Below, piece after piece: positions 10,220-23,300 of a stretch of 64,000 nucleotides of DNA. The notes beneath the pieces are model-generated. The model was not told where the DNA came from and did not search any database. It worked only from the letters and a program-made list of their open reading frames with translations. The DNA comes from Diadema setosum (lineage: Eukaryota > Echinodermata > Echinoidea > Diadematoida > Diadematidae). A program made the position numbers and the translations under genes. The stretch is taken from positions 34,972,520-35,036,519 of the forward strand of contig NC_092701.1 in NCBI RefSeq assembly GCF_964275005.1, given 5' to 3'. Numbering within the stretch: the stretch's first letter is position 1; the number at the start of each line of letters is the position of its first letter.

Positions 10220-12361
10220 TTATTATACAAAATTGACCTATTGTCTCTTAAACCAACACAATAATATTTGCACGGTTTTAGAGAGAGAGAGAGAGAAAAA
10301 AAAAAAAAAAAACCTGAATACACAAGCGTAATACACAAGCATTACGCAGTACCCTCGAAAATCACACTTGTATTACAATCGTTCAATTTCACCTTCAATC
10401 TTCGCTACATTTAAAATCTAGTACATGTGGAGAAATATGGTTTCGCGAATGTCATCGCGATAATTTCATGTAATCACGAAAAATGGACAAGTTACACTTA
10501 TCATGAAAAATCAAACTTCTTGCGGATTTGATAACATGCACAGAGAGATTGCGAAATGAAACATTCATCTCATTCTCAAGTGACCATTTCTACATCGCCG
10601 CTTTGCATATCTGGCGCCGATGTGACGATTATACCTCTTTATCTTTTGCAGCTCATTGGGTTTCACGTCTGTAGCTCCTCATGACTTCACAACGCTTTGA
10701 TGGCAACTTGTACATCATATCGATGTTGAAAAGTGATGTGTTACACGACCTCTTTTCCCCCGGTCTCCCCACCCATTTATTTTTTCCTCCTCCACGCATT
10801 AAAAACCCAGGATCGTGTTATTCGTGTTTGCGCGCTGTGAAAGCGATACGTCGATGAGGGCCTTTCTCGTGAAATAGGCCTAGTTCTCAAACCCACGCAG
10901 CGTGACATCTTGTGCCGCCGCATTCCGCTTTAGACGGCGTAGGCTACCCCTCTTGAGCTCATATCACGTGCGTTTTGCGGGATACAATTAGTATCATCCC
11001 GAGCTCTACCACAAGGACCATTAGGATTCCGAGCGACGAAGCCAGCCCGGTCAAAGATGCGTTTCCATGACAACGCGTTCCGCATCAAAGCCAATGCGGC
11101 GAGGCCTCTCGGGAGCAGAACCCAGGAATGAAGAAGGGGTGAAAACGACAAGAAAAAGAAGAAGCTGAAGTAGATTGAGATGGAGAGAAAGGGGGAAAGT
11201 CGCCATTGCGACTGTAGCTTTGTATCCGAGGAGTGGGTATTTTTATTGGGAAAATACACAGCGTATACATGAGTGATATGAATAATTACAATAGTGACAG
11301 CCATCAGCGAGGACCAAGACGCTAAGGAGAAATAGGAGAATAGACGAAGAAGAAAGGGATGAGAGTAAAACCTTCCAAGATTGAGAAAGGGGAAAAAATA
11401 CTGCACACGATGTAGAAACAAATTCTTTCTTCAACTGTCAAAACAAAACAATGCACTCACCTACACACTCCCATAACCCATATGGGGCTCCCATGCACTC
11501 ACCGACACACACACTCATTATAAATGACGTATCAGTATACGCACTTTCCTACATCTAGAAAAGGAAACCAAGAAGGAAAGGAACGTAGGACAAGGCAGCG
11601 AGGAAATGCTATTAACTTTCATATACAGCGGAATCGACAGCCACCTGACCTACATTTTCCCCGAGCCAGAGAAGAAGTCCTCTTTTTTCAAATCATTCTT
11701 CTACTTAATTCTCATCAATACAGCTTCACACTTAGCTACCAGTGATACATGTACTCTAGCCTAATTCCACGGTGCATTAACTTCCAGGGACAGCGACAGT
11801 GAACCTTTTGTGTGTTTTTCTGCCAGGTTTTCTGGTGACAGGGAGAATTCACTCGAGTGAAGGGCCGAGGTGTGACGTCATCGTCAGGGAAACCACTCCC
11901 CCAACATCCCTGTGCCTACCTGAATGAGATCTGGGAGCAAACATCAATGGTTTATAGATGGTAGCCATCAATGTCAGTGTCCACTCCAGTTAATTATACT
12001 TGAACAACAATTACCTATGCTGCAAAACCCATACCACGGGTACAGCTATCTAGACCATGTTGCCATGGAACAGTGGTTACTTACAACATCACTCACACAT
12101 TCCATAAAATATGGTGGATACAGTGTGAAAAGGGGCATTCAGAAATGTACAAATTTTAGCCTAGTAATTGTTTTACATGAAAATCAGAAGCGAGTAAAGA
12201 TATTTACCAAATACATGTATGCTTTTATTTCAGGTGCCATACCCTCATCACAATAATGCCTCTCACCTATTCCACATTATCTCCCCTTTGTGCTATGTTG
12301 AACTGTATATGTGTATGTACATGTGTGTATTCAAGACTGTGTGTATAGTGTGTATGCACAC
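10220..12361. other. unassigned DNA with GC-rich patch and X-box
   Basis: A GC-richer, CpG-bearing patch at about 10,820-11,110 could be a promoter or an unmethylated island; no transcript can be assigned. GTTTCCATGACAAC at 11061-11074 fits the RFX X-box, and TGACGTCA at 11873-11880 is a perfect CRE. The longer minus-strand frame at 10,930-11,421 resembles no family I know. Confidence 0.4.
11061..11074. promoter_or_regulatory. RFX X-box-like site
   Basis: GTTTCCATGACAAC matches the consensus RYYNYY-N2-RRNRAC bound by RFX factors, which often mark ciliary gene promoters. No target gene is identified beside it. Confidence 0.35.
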
Positions 12362-13167
12362 TTAAAGGACAAGTTCACCTTCATTAACGTAAGGATTGAG
12401 AGAATGTAGCAATATTAGTAGAACACATCATTGAAAGTGTGAGGAAAATCGGACAATCCGTTCAAAAGTTATGAATTTTTGAAGTTTTTGTGCAGTCACC
12501 GCTGGATGAGAAGACTATTGCTGCAGTGTATGATGTCACATGCGTACAACAATATAAGGAAAATATGAAGAGTTTGTTTGCAAAAACCGATAAGTCCATT
12601 TTTGAAGATTTTGAAGTACGGTCTCTGTCATAAAGTACAAAATAATACCTTTTAAATGATATATTGGTCATTACATATAAAGGTATATTTTTGAAGTTAT
12701 GGTCAAAAGAAGCAAAAATTTTCTTATTATTCTCTTTATTTTTCTTGACCTTTAATTGCAAATATCTCCATTTGACAAATATGGACTTATCGGTTTTTGC
12801 AAACAAACTCTTCATATATAAATAGAATTTCACAAAATTTCATCTTTTGAAAAAAGTACACATTCCTTTGACTTGTTACGGACATATGTTATGGGTAATA
12901 TTATTCTCATTGCCTTTAGAAAGAGGCAAGTCATGTGCTCTTTAATTATGAGGAAAAAGTGAAAATATGTTGAATTTTCTTTACATTTTCTTTAAGTAGT
13001 TGTACTCATATGACATCATGAACCTTAGTAGTCTCCTCATCCAGCGGTTCCAACACAAAAATTCATAACTTTTGCATCGACTGTCCAATTTTCCTCAAAC
13101 TTTCACTGATGTGTTCTACTAATATTGCTGCATTCTCTCAATCCTTATGTTTATTAAGGTGAACACA
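12362..13167. mobile_element. TTAA-flanked MITE, family B, copy 1 (interrupted)
   Basis: It starts TTAA-AGGACAAGTTCACCTT and ends with the inverted counterpart ...TTAAGGTGAAC, though the last bases of the right end have decayed. The two halves are long inverted repeats (CTCTCAATCCTTATG against CATAAGGATTGAGAG). Family copy 2 lies at 22.85-23.43 kb and a diverged piece at 62.84-63.19 kb. It is split by a second element at 12567-12813. It is non-coding; the TTAA target suggests a piggyBac or Kolobok-type transposase in trans. Confidence 0.8.
12567..12813. mobile_element. nested 247-bp element with perfect 33-bp terminal repeats
   Basis: The ends at 12567-12599 and 12781-12813 are exact reverse complements (left end begins GAAGAGTTTGTTTGCAAAAA). 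It lies inside the family B copy; the uninterrupted relative at 22.85 kb lacks this block, so it jumped in later. The perfect arms suggest a fairly recent insertion. The target duplication is ambiguous within flanking ATAT. Confidence 0.85.
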
Positions 13168-13169
13168 CT

Positions 13170-14172
13170 ATGATGCATTTACCTCTACTATCACCTTTAC
13201 TTACATCCTTATCTTTTTATTTCTCTCTTTCTAATGTCTATTCATATCTTATTTTCTTCTCTCTTCTCTATCTCTCTCTCTCTCTGCACCTCCTTTGTTT
13301 TCAACATGGAGTAACATTCCTCCCTTTTTTTCCATACACAGTGACCAAAAAAAAAAAAAATTGAATCATAGAGAGACTGATACTGCAAGAGGAGCATATC
13401 GATATTTATTAACAACTGTACAATATCAATTTGTGAAACAAATTCTGTCTCATCTTTTTGCTGGGCTAAACATATACATGTGCAAATGTATGTACAATGT
13501 ACATATGAATGTAGATATATTCATATACACATATATTTATATACATGCACACATATGAATAATGCATATTTACACACATAGCAGGTGCACGCGAGAAATG
13601 TAGGTTATCTCTGCATTGCTCCTCATGGCAATTGCTCAATCTTTGCTATTTGTGATTGGTTACATACAGTACACTGTATTTTGATATAATTTGGGAATGG
13701 TCAAGCTGTCCTAAATACAAGAAGTAGAGTTAAAAAGAAGAATGGACTTCTTTAAAGTCTTGTTAATACATGTACATAATTAAATCACTTTTACATGTGC
13801 TGTTTCTTATAACAAAGTGTGTTGTACATGCTGTTTTGTGGTAATGTGTCAGAAGCAGTGTTGTGTGTGTTGTGGATGTTCTGGTTTTCTGCTTCTGACC
13901 CTGTTCTAACATCATGATTACTGCTTGTAGAGAATACACATGTATTATGTATAGACCTTGGGAAAGGTAAGGGGCAAGACTTCCTAACTGCTATGAAAAT
14001 TCACTTTTCCATGGCTTCCTTATTTCTTACTATCTGAAATATAACCATGTATGAGATATGGATAATTCAAGAATGACAAAGCAGATCCTAATCATATGAT
14101 TGATAGACAGCATGAATATGGTCAGGCGCTTATTTTGCATGACATGTAAATTTGCTTATGACCAGTCATTAG
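13170..14172. other. unassigned DNA
   Basis: T-rich and pyrimidine-rich sequence near 13,180-13,290, then AT-rich DNA. No gene is recognised. Confidence 0.45.
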
Positions 14173-14688
14173 TATACAAATGACGCACAGGTCTGAGTGC
14201 GTCAGTCGGAATTGTGTGCATAAGGTAACTATGGAATGCTTAACCCACGAGGCGAAGCCGAGTGGGTTTAGGCTAAATTCCATAGTTACCCCATGCACAC
14301 TATATTCCGACTGACGCACGAAAGACATGTGCGTCATCTGATTTATAGAATGGGTAATTTTCTTGTCAAAAACCCATTTTTCTATCGTGTAACCCGATGA
14401 CAAAATTACTGGATGCATTTCCTTTTGGCTTGCCGTAAACGGGCATGCATACCCGTACTTACCGTTTTGACTGGATGCATGGCCAGCCATGCATCAGTTT
14501 TACTGGATGCATGGCCAAGCTGAGTGCGCGAACGCTTGCTTTAGTGCGCAAACCTTTGTTACAAGTACGCGTACTCTTGCTAAGTGCGCGATAACATGTT
14601 TACCACTGTGACTCAGCGTGCGGCCAGTAAAAATGAACACATAGCTCTCGACCAATCAGATCGCAGGATTCTCGCTACCCATTCTATA
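14173..14688. mobile_element. family C element, copy 1, with large foldback
   Basis: Related over its whole length to 22376-23450. The first 158 bases (14180-14337) fold back with arms of about 75 bp (ATGACGCACAGGTCTG... against the inverted copy at its right). The rest contains repeated CTGGATGCAT and GTGCGCGA motifs and ends CTACCCATTCTATA. TATAGAATGGGTA near 14,345 is the inverse of that end. It is non-coding and of unknown superfamily. Confidence 0.65.
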
Positions 14689-14753
14689 ATAAAGAATAAT
14701 GACAGGTCATTAGCACTTCTATGTCCCAATGGTGACAGGGTAAGATTTGTTGT

Positions 14754-14766
14754 TTTATTTATTCGT
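14754..14766 (-). terminator. possible polyadenylation signal of ZNHIT6
   Basis: On the minus strand AATAAATAAAA lies about 480 bases beyond the ZNHIT6 stop at 15,241. It is the first clear AATAAA on that strand that I noticed; a search for other hexamers is needed before relying on it. Confidence 0.3.
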
Positions 14767-14867
14767 GATGAGGGTGACTTATCAAATGACAAGGATCTGC
14801 TACATCATTTAATAAAGCAAATACATTGTAATACACATAATTTTGTTCAGGCATTAGTATATGCATG

Positions 14868-14936
14868 ATACCCAATACTCGGTACCTTCAAAACAGTCCA
14901 AACATTAGACTGTTCAAAAGGTACCTGGTATGGGTA
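14868..14936. repeat. 69-bp hairpin repeat
   Basis: ATACCCAATACTCGGTACCTT on the left and AAGGTACCTGGTATGGGTA on the right are near-perfect inverted arms around a second inner inverted pair (ACAGTC/GACTGT). Probably a tiny foldback MITE. Confidence 0.7.
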
Positions 14937-15240
14937 ATTCTTTCCACTGCTCTTACTGATGTGCATTATTTGTGTATGCTTGTTAATGGAGCTCAAATAA
15001 TGGAAACAATGTCAAAACGTGACTGCCTGCAGTAACCTCACAGTGAATATTAGCAGTTTGATGAGACAAACAATGAAAAAACAAACACAAAACAAAGCCA
15101 TTATCAGCTGGTCTTGCAGATCTTGAGTAGGGTGTCATTACTAACACCTCTGAATTATGTGAACACTGGATGTAAAATGAGCATAAATAAATGACATCAC
15201 AAAAGTACTGCCTGTATGAATGCTTCATGGTGATTTTTGA

Positions 15241-15407
15241 TCATGTGACATGTGGGATGTCATGTGACACAGCCAGTTGAGTTGTTTGAGTATGTTCTCC
15301 TTCTTCTACCTCCTTCTTCTTCTTCTTTCCCTCCACCTCTCCCTCTCCCTCTACCTTTTCCTCAACAGTTTGGCTCAAGTCCTGCCCACAGCCAGCAACT
15401 GAAATCC
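15241..15407 (-). CDS. ZNHIT6: ZNHIT6 exon 10, Lys/Glu-rich tail (proposed)
   Basis: Strong acceptor (pyrimidine-rich, TTGTCTTGCAG|GG) in exactly the phase left by the GC donor of exon 9. Codes 54 residues: ISVAGCGQDLSQTVEEK, an acidic/lysine segment (EGEGEVEGKKKKKEVEEGE), then a stop at 15,241-15,243. Charged, unconserved C-terminal tails are usual in nuclear assembly factors. It is supported by phase and splice signals, not by homology. Confidence 0.6.
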
Positions 15408-18400
15408 CTGCAAGACAAAACAGCACAAATAGCACACAGAAAAGTAAAAAAAGAAGATGGACATTTAAAACTCAAGGTATTTAGTACAGAAAGCAATTAA
15501 AACTACAACTAGCAAATATCAACTCAATCAGCTTCATCAGCCTAGTTTTGATAGAGGTTATCTAAGGATATTTGTGAGCATATTTAGACTACACATATTG
15601 GAAAAGGGGGCTAATTTCATGTTTTGCAAAAAAGACAAAAAAAGTTTTGCTGTGCTTGAATCACATCTCATGGGGGGCGGGGGGCGCTGTGGTGGTCACT
15701 AGTCTCCCTTCAAGCCCCGACAATCACTATCATCTCTACTAGTACTACGAATAAATCATGAAAAGAAAGCAGAAATCTTCTGATATATGATGCAAGAGAC
15801 CCAGCACTTGTCATCTCAGTCCGACACTTGATTATTGAATGTTGGTAAGTCTCCAGAGCTCTGTTGCATAAGAGTTGAGATCAGACATAAGTCAGAAAAT
15901 CAAGAATAAGTCTCTGAATACTCAATTCTGATTGGCTAATACCTGATTTAAGTTTGATTTTATGACTTATTTTTGATAGCACCTACTTTTGCAACAGAGC
16001 CCTGGAATTACGTCACAAGAAGACCTATATATAAATTGCCTTCTTAAGTATACAACATGAATGTCATATATGCTTCACTCCACGGCGACACTGGTGAGTA
16101 ACTGACCACAACACTTATCAACTTTGTGTCCAGAATAAACTCCTAACATCTTTGTCCTTGAGATGTAAACAGAGAACATTAATGAAAGGAGTGCCTCTTC
16201 CCACAACGAGGGAAAAATCAATGTACGAGACAAATTGTAAGTTCTCCTAAGAAGATGGCAAACTCATGCAAACACACAGCTATTTCCAGATGACCAAATG
16301 GGACACCACATAAGGTGATGTGCTGACATTGCAGTGATCATAACAGCCCTAGATTGTGCTCAAGTTCTCTTCAAATAATGGTTAACTCATGCAAACACAC
16401 AGCTGCTGTATTTTCGGATGCCCAAATGTGACACCATGTTTGGGGATGTGTTGATGCTGCTATGGTCTTGATTGTCTTGACAGACTGCATTTAAGAATTC
16501 TCTTCTAAACCTTTAAGCACTCTAGCTCTCCGCTTCCCTGCATCTGTTAATGCGACATTCTCCTGGGTCTCCAGTCATCCTTGAATCGAGTGCGTACTTG
16601 CCTGCGGTTAGCAACGGATACTGGACAGCATTCTCAGGAAGCACCACGTGCATTGTGGGATACTCCACCAGACACTTTTCGACCAGGTTGTCCTTCAATG
16701 TCCTATTCAGGGAGAGCCGGTGATACCTGAAGGGAAATGGAGCATTAAGAAAGTGTTTGCCTGGCACATTAGAAAAACATGAAAATGCCCTGTTTTGTCT
16801 GCTTTTCATAGCAAGACATTATCATGTCCTAGTTTATATAATTGCTATTGTATCACAGATTGCCAAACACTGTATTCATTGTGCAGTACACACAATAAAT
16901 TTTAAAGATGAATGTAATTTCAAGGCATGAATGATACAAATTTGTATCTTAACAAATATTCAACATGTTCGACATGAAGTATTGACTTTGTAGCACCAGA
17001 CTTACGTAGGCTGGACTCTACTTGTAGTGTCTACAAGCAGAAGAAGTCTAATATAAACTTCTTAATCTATAAATCTATGTGACAACAATCTTTGGCTTAC
17101 TACATTCAAATCATTGGCTAAAAGGTTCAAACAAATCTACCTGCATTCCACACATTAATGTCTACTTTTCATATTTTTTGGATAAGGTGTGTCTGTTAAC
17201 CTAATTAGACTGTCCATGTGCACCTGTTACACCGTATGTGAAATCATGTATTTAGTTGAACTTATCCTTGAATATATTGCTTTACTACGCTAGTTGAAAA
17301 GAGATACCAATCACATAACAGATAGACACAAGAGAAAAAGAGATATAACACACCTCAAGACATTGGCTGGCTGGTTCTCCACCTTCATAAACACCTGTAC
17401 ATTGTCAACTCCACACGAGCAGTATCTCTTTAACCTACACAACAGAAGAGAGCATGGCCAAGAAGGAGTGATATGACATTAACTCAGGAACAATACATGT
17501 GTATGCAACATCTCAACATTATCAGAGCTGCTAACATTTACACATCAAACTTTGCTTGCTGTGTAAAATCAGTTTATTTGTTTGTTTGTTTGTTTGTTAA
17601 TTTCCATCTGAGAAGATGGCTGGATAGCCTATATTCAGCTGCACTAGCTGGTCTTCTATGAGGTCTAGTTACGTGGGAGCTGGGACCACTTCACCGGGTT
17701 AAACACCCTGCTCTTTGCGATGAATGAATGAAGCAGGATCATTGCGTGCATGAGTTGTGACTCTCTCACACACGGTACCTCCAGTGTACGTCCTATCCGA
17801 GCTAGGACAGAGCGTTTTACCTCTTACAAGAGGGGGATGATATGATTACACACAACACTGCTAAGCGGGACTTGGGAATTGAACCCGGGTCCTTTGGATC
17901 TGTAGGCAGAAGCGCTACCGACTGAGCAAACTCACTGCAACACCAATGAAAAAGACATGATGCCGGCCATCATACTCCAGGGCACTATCATACGATCATA
18001 CCCAGGGTTACGGAGATCTTGTCTTCACAAGATGTACAGTTACACATTGCTATCATGGTGGCCAAATTTTGGCAATTGGCGTTAACTTTTCCAATTCCAA
18101 TTCACCACTGTTAAGCTGTGTTGAACATAACTATACTCAGGTGTACAATAATAATGATAATACTTTTTTCCCCTAATCATTGCGGGAATAATAGGAAAAG
18201 ATGTTATGCTGGCTCATTTGATCTGTGCAAGAAGTGGTAGGTAATTTCTGATCTTTTCCTCCAAAGATATCATTGATTATAATCAATGGCAAAAATGCTT
18301 GCCAAAGTTACATGGTTTTGAGGGAATGCAAAGAAAGTGCACACACTTAAACCACAGGCCCTATGAAAGAAACCGACCCTTGGAATTCCATTTTTGATAA

Positions 18401-20289
18401 TGAACAGAATTTAATTTTCAATTTACATTAGGATACCCAAGATCCTTAATTAAAAGGAATTCATAGTTGTTGGGTTTTTTTTTTTTTGTTTTTTTTTTTT
18501 TGTTTTTTTTTGGGGGGTGGTATTTTTTAATACATCAGTACTACAAAATCTTTATACATAAGGCAGTTACATTTGCTTTCTCCTTTTTTCAGTAACCCAT
18601 GGTACAGTGACTGTCACACACAAAAAATGTGATAATTCAACAAACTAACAGATTTCTTTTTGGCATCCCCAGGTACCACAACCGAGTCATACTGTGTGTT
18701 ATTACACAATGGGCAAATGGGCAATTTCCCTTATCAGGAAAATGAAGAGAGAATTAACATTTCAGAGGAATTATGGAAGATGCTTGGAGATGATCATATT
18801 TCTTCTCATCCATCAAGGTAGTGATATCAGCTGAAAAAAAGACTACAGCATAATCAGTTGACCATGACTGGAGATAACATATATACAGCCAATGAAAGAC
18901 ATAAAAAAAAAATTAGGTGGTTCTCATCTACATATATTGGAAAATTACAAGTGAATATCTATTGAATGTATGTAATAAAGAAAATAAAAACATATTACAG
19001 ATCCTCTGTAATTGTTTTCATTCCAATAGACTTTGAAATATTTCAGACTGAAATATTCAGAACATGAGTTTTGGTTTGCCATGCAGAAAATATGTGTCAC
19101 ATTGTATTTCCCCTACGAATTCAATCTTAAAGGTAGGTGATACCTTTTACAGACCTCCCAAAATGCAGCAAAACATTAAATATGAACCTCAGGGGACTTG
19201 TTTAGGCCACTGCTGAGAAATTTGGAAGTCAACAGTTATCTACAATTTGAATAATGCACAAAACTCAACTACTCAGTAGTTCTGTGTGTCAGCCACACTT
19301 GAGCCTTTTTGTTGCAGTCTTCTGTATTTTTTTTTTAAATCTATAAACACATATCTAAAAGTATAAGAGCTGATGTAATAACATATAGAGTGTGTGGCAA
19401 GAATGTACATGTATATAGAAATGTTTGTAAGTTTTGATGAACTTTCTTCACAAAATATACATGATGGACACGCATGCAGTGCTTGGGTCTGCAAAGGTAG
19501 CCTAGTAATGTACTGGAATTTACGGTGAGCCCCGAAAAAAATTCAATTCAAAATCTAACGGTCAATAAAAATGAACTAAATGTTACCTTCCACTTTCAAT
19601 ACTTCATGGGAGTTTCTAAAATGATACTCTCTTCAACATACCACTGTATTTATACAACTCTTCATTTAAGGCATGCAAATGGGATTCCCTACCTTTAAGG
19701 TGGATTTACTATTTTGACAGAAATTCTGATTTAGATTTTATATCCTCATCAGAAAGATGAAAAGTAAAACATTTCAGACTTCCTTGTAAGGAAAAGTAAA
19801 AGCAAATAAAGGACAAAATGTACCTATTCATTTCTTCCAGCATACGTACGTAAGCTTTATGCACCATAGGCATACTAAAATATCCATAAAATCATATGTC
19901 TGGTTAGGTGTATATAACACTGGCTGCATCAGGCCATATCTTGGAGTAGTAAATCAATACACCTTCTACGCAATTACCTAGATGGACACACTCTGGGAGG
20001 AAGGGACAAAATCAAGTACAAAAATAACAGACACAGGTATTATGTTTAGACCGAAACGATCCAAGAAATTTTAACATGTCACAGAGGGGGGGGGGGGGGG
20101 GAGAGAAGGAGCAAGAGAGAGAGAAGAAAGAGAGATGGCGGTAGAGATGAGGATGAAAAAATGTAAAAAGAAAGAGAAAAGAGAAAATGTTAGAAGGAAA
20201 GAGAGAAGAAATAGGACAGGAACGGAAAATATGAGAAAGGAAATCAAAGATATCAGTAATGAAGCCAAATAAAGACCCCCCCCCCCCAA

Positions 20290-20320
<31 letters not shown>

Positions 20321-23300
20321 ATTGCCGCTTATGAAAATAGAGCTGGGAATGCAAAAATTAGGAAGAAAGAAAGAGAGAAAGAGGGAAAAGGAGAGAGAGG
20401 GTGAAAGAGAGAGAAAAAGAAAGAAAGCTATATATGCTATGCATACATCTGTTTATACATTAAAGGGATATTATAGTTTTGATTGAGACCTAACTTCAGG
20501 TTTCTAACATTTTTGGTGAGATATTGGAGAAACCTCTCATGAAATATGAAAGAGCATGTAATTCCAAGAGGAATTCAATGCTAATTTGATGAAAATTGGT
20601 TTTGAAATGGCTAATATATCCAAAACAAAGCAATCCTTGAAAAGGTATGATCTACTTTTTATTAGGATCGCTTTGTGTTACTTTGTCTTTGGATGTTTCA
20701 GCTATTCCAAAACCGATTTTCATCTAATAAACTCTGAATTCCTCTTAGAATAGTATGCCCTGTATTACTTCATAAGTGGTTGCTTGGTATCTCGCAGAAA
20801 TTTAAAAGCTCAATCCTCACCTCCACCAATACAATACCATCCCTTTAACTTCTGTGACAACTTTGATTCCTGGTCCATTGGACATCCAGTGATTATGCAT
20901 AAATTATGCTGCAGTTACGCTGATGCACTTTTCTCAGCACCTTATCCCCTGGTATCTTAGGGGCAAATATGTACACTCACTTCTATATATACCTACAAAC
21001 AAGTACATATCTGGGTCAAGCCAGGATATCTCAATTTATTCAGTCAGAAAGGGCGTCACACGTGAAATATCAAATCGCTAAGGCGTGGGGGGGGGGGAGG
21101 GCTTGGTCTAGATGACAGAGTATGGAATGATGACAATTTAATCTCAACTGTCAGCTTTTTAAAAAAGGGGGAGGGAAGAAAAAAAAAAAACATGTTGATA
21201 AATAATATTCACTGTCCTGAGGGGCGGGGTGAAAAGTGAGCACACTGACCCACAGCTTGTGGCAAAATATGATGAAAATAACTCGAGGGTGGGGCACTGA
21301 TGATAATGAGACTATCCTGATAATGTTTGTTTATTCCCAAACAATCAAAACTGTCAATATTTGATGCATCACTGAGTGTATATGCTCACGAGTCATACTC
21401 AGTAAAACTATCAATGTGAGGGTTGGTAAGCAGGCTAAATATCCCTCTTCCAAAGCATCCCCCACATTCCTGCTCGTCTTGGCTGATGTCTTTTTTTTTT
21501 TTTTTTTTTATTCGGGGGGGGGGGGGGGAAGCTACAGAAATATGTAGGAATATATTCTATGCCTTGAGCAATATCTCCATACATTGACCAACATCCATAT
21601 TTTTGAAGTAGATGACTTCACAATACAACTCTGTATACAACTTTGGTTTGAAATAACGCAATGAATGCGAAGAATAGCATGTAGTACTTGTACAAATAAA
21701 ATGCAACTGAATATTTTAAGATTCCTTCACTGTGTATTTTGTGTGTGTGTGTGTGTGTGTGTGATGATGATACCTGTAGCAGAATATATCTCACAAACTC
21801 TACAATTACTTCAGAATCTGCTGATATTCATCATCTCATAAATGCCAGTTTTAAACATAAAAATGTAACCTGTTCCAATGTTTTAATATTATAACTTTTG
21901 AAAGACTCCTTTGGTTCTTATCAAGCATGGCTCTACAGCATTTTGAACTGATCTACTGTAAAAATTGATATATTTGTGAGATTAATTTTTGGCACTGAGC
22001 ATCTCAGAATTATTTTTACTAGTCCTTGAATTCACCCTGTGCAATTATCAACTCCTTCAAAATGTGCATAGAAAACTGTGAAGATACTATCACTGTTTTA
22101 GAATTCGCACTAGCCAAGAGTAGCGTGAAATACACAAAAATCAATATAACATGAAAATTTTTGCTTTTGCAGTATTGTGTTTGAATGTATGTACACAAAA
22201 TTACTTTTTTTTTTACAGTATGCTATGGTTGCTTCCTTTGAAAATGTTTCAGTGATGGGTTTTTCTTTTTTTGTTAAAGCTTGTGTCTTTTATGGGTTAT
22301 CTTTTACATTTAGACTGATAAATTCTATATTATGTACAAGCTGGATTCTGAAAAAAAAAATTGATAGATCAGCACTATACAAATGACGCACAGGTTGGAG
22401 TGTGTCAGTAGGAATTGTGTGCATAAGGTGACTATGGAATGTTTAATCCCTAAGGTGAAGCTGAATGAGTTTAGGCTAAATTCCATAGTTAATGCATGCA
22501 CAGTATTCTTCTGAAGCACTAACAGACATTTGCATATCTGTTTTAGAGAACCGGGGACAAATTTTTTCCAGAAATCAATTTCTTTATTATGTAAGCTGAT
22601 GGCAAATCTACTGGATTCATTTCCTTTTGGCTTGCCATAGGTGCTTTGCTTCCTTTATAGAGGGACTTGACAAATCTACTGGATGTAGGCTTGACTGTAC
22701 TAGACAAATTTACTGATGCCTGGTTAGTTACAATGTAACCAATAGGCAAAAGTATACAATGACATGTTTACAGTGGCTATTGTGTGTCTCAGAGTCCATG
22801 AGGCCACATTGGCAGTGAAAATAAACACACAGCTCTCAACCACTGACATTAAAGGACAAGTTTACCTTTATAAACATAAGGATTGAGAGAATGTAGCAAT
22901 ATTAGTAGAACACATCATTGAAAGTTTTAGGAAAATTGGACAATCTGTTCAAAAGTTATGAATTTTCGAAGTTTTTGTGCAGTAACCGCTGGATGAGAAG
23001 ACTACTGCAGTGAATGAATAACTTAGATGTCACATGCGTACAACAATATAAGGAAAATATAAAGAGAATTTCACAAAATTTCATCTTTTGAAAAAAGTAC
23101 ACATTCCCTTGACTCGTTACCGACATATGTTATGGGAAATATTATTCCCCCTGCCTTCAGAAAGAGGCAAGTCAAGTGCTCTTTTATTATGCAAAAAAAT
23201 AGTGAAAATATGATGAATTTTCTTTACATTTTCTTTATACTGTTGTACGCATATGACTCACAAGCTGTAGTAGTCTCCTCATCCAGTTGTTCCAACACAA

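Noticed and set aside
10930-11421. 163-codon minus-strand frame over the GC-rich patch
   Set aside because: It looks like a chance frame from GC content and a purine-rich flank; no domain recognised.
16522-16601. Exon 9 read-through as the normal ZNHIT6 terminus
   Set aside because: Kept only as an alternative: its last 25 codons show no family similarity, while a perfect GC donor and an in-phase terminal exon exist.
17860-17940. Possible tRNA gene
   Set aside because: Box A and B are present, but no clean acceptor stem was found, and the sequence continues into a SINE body and tail.
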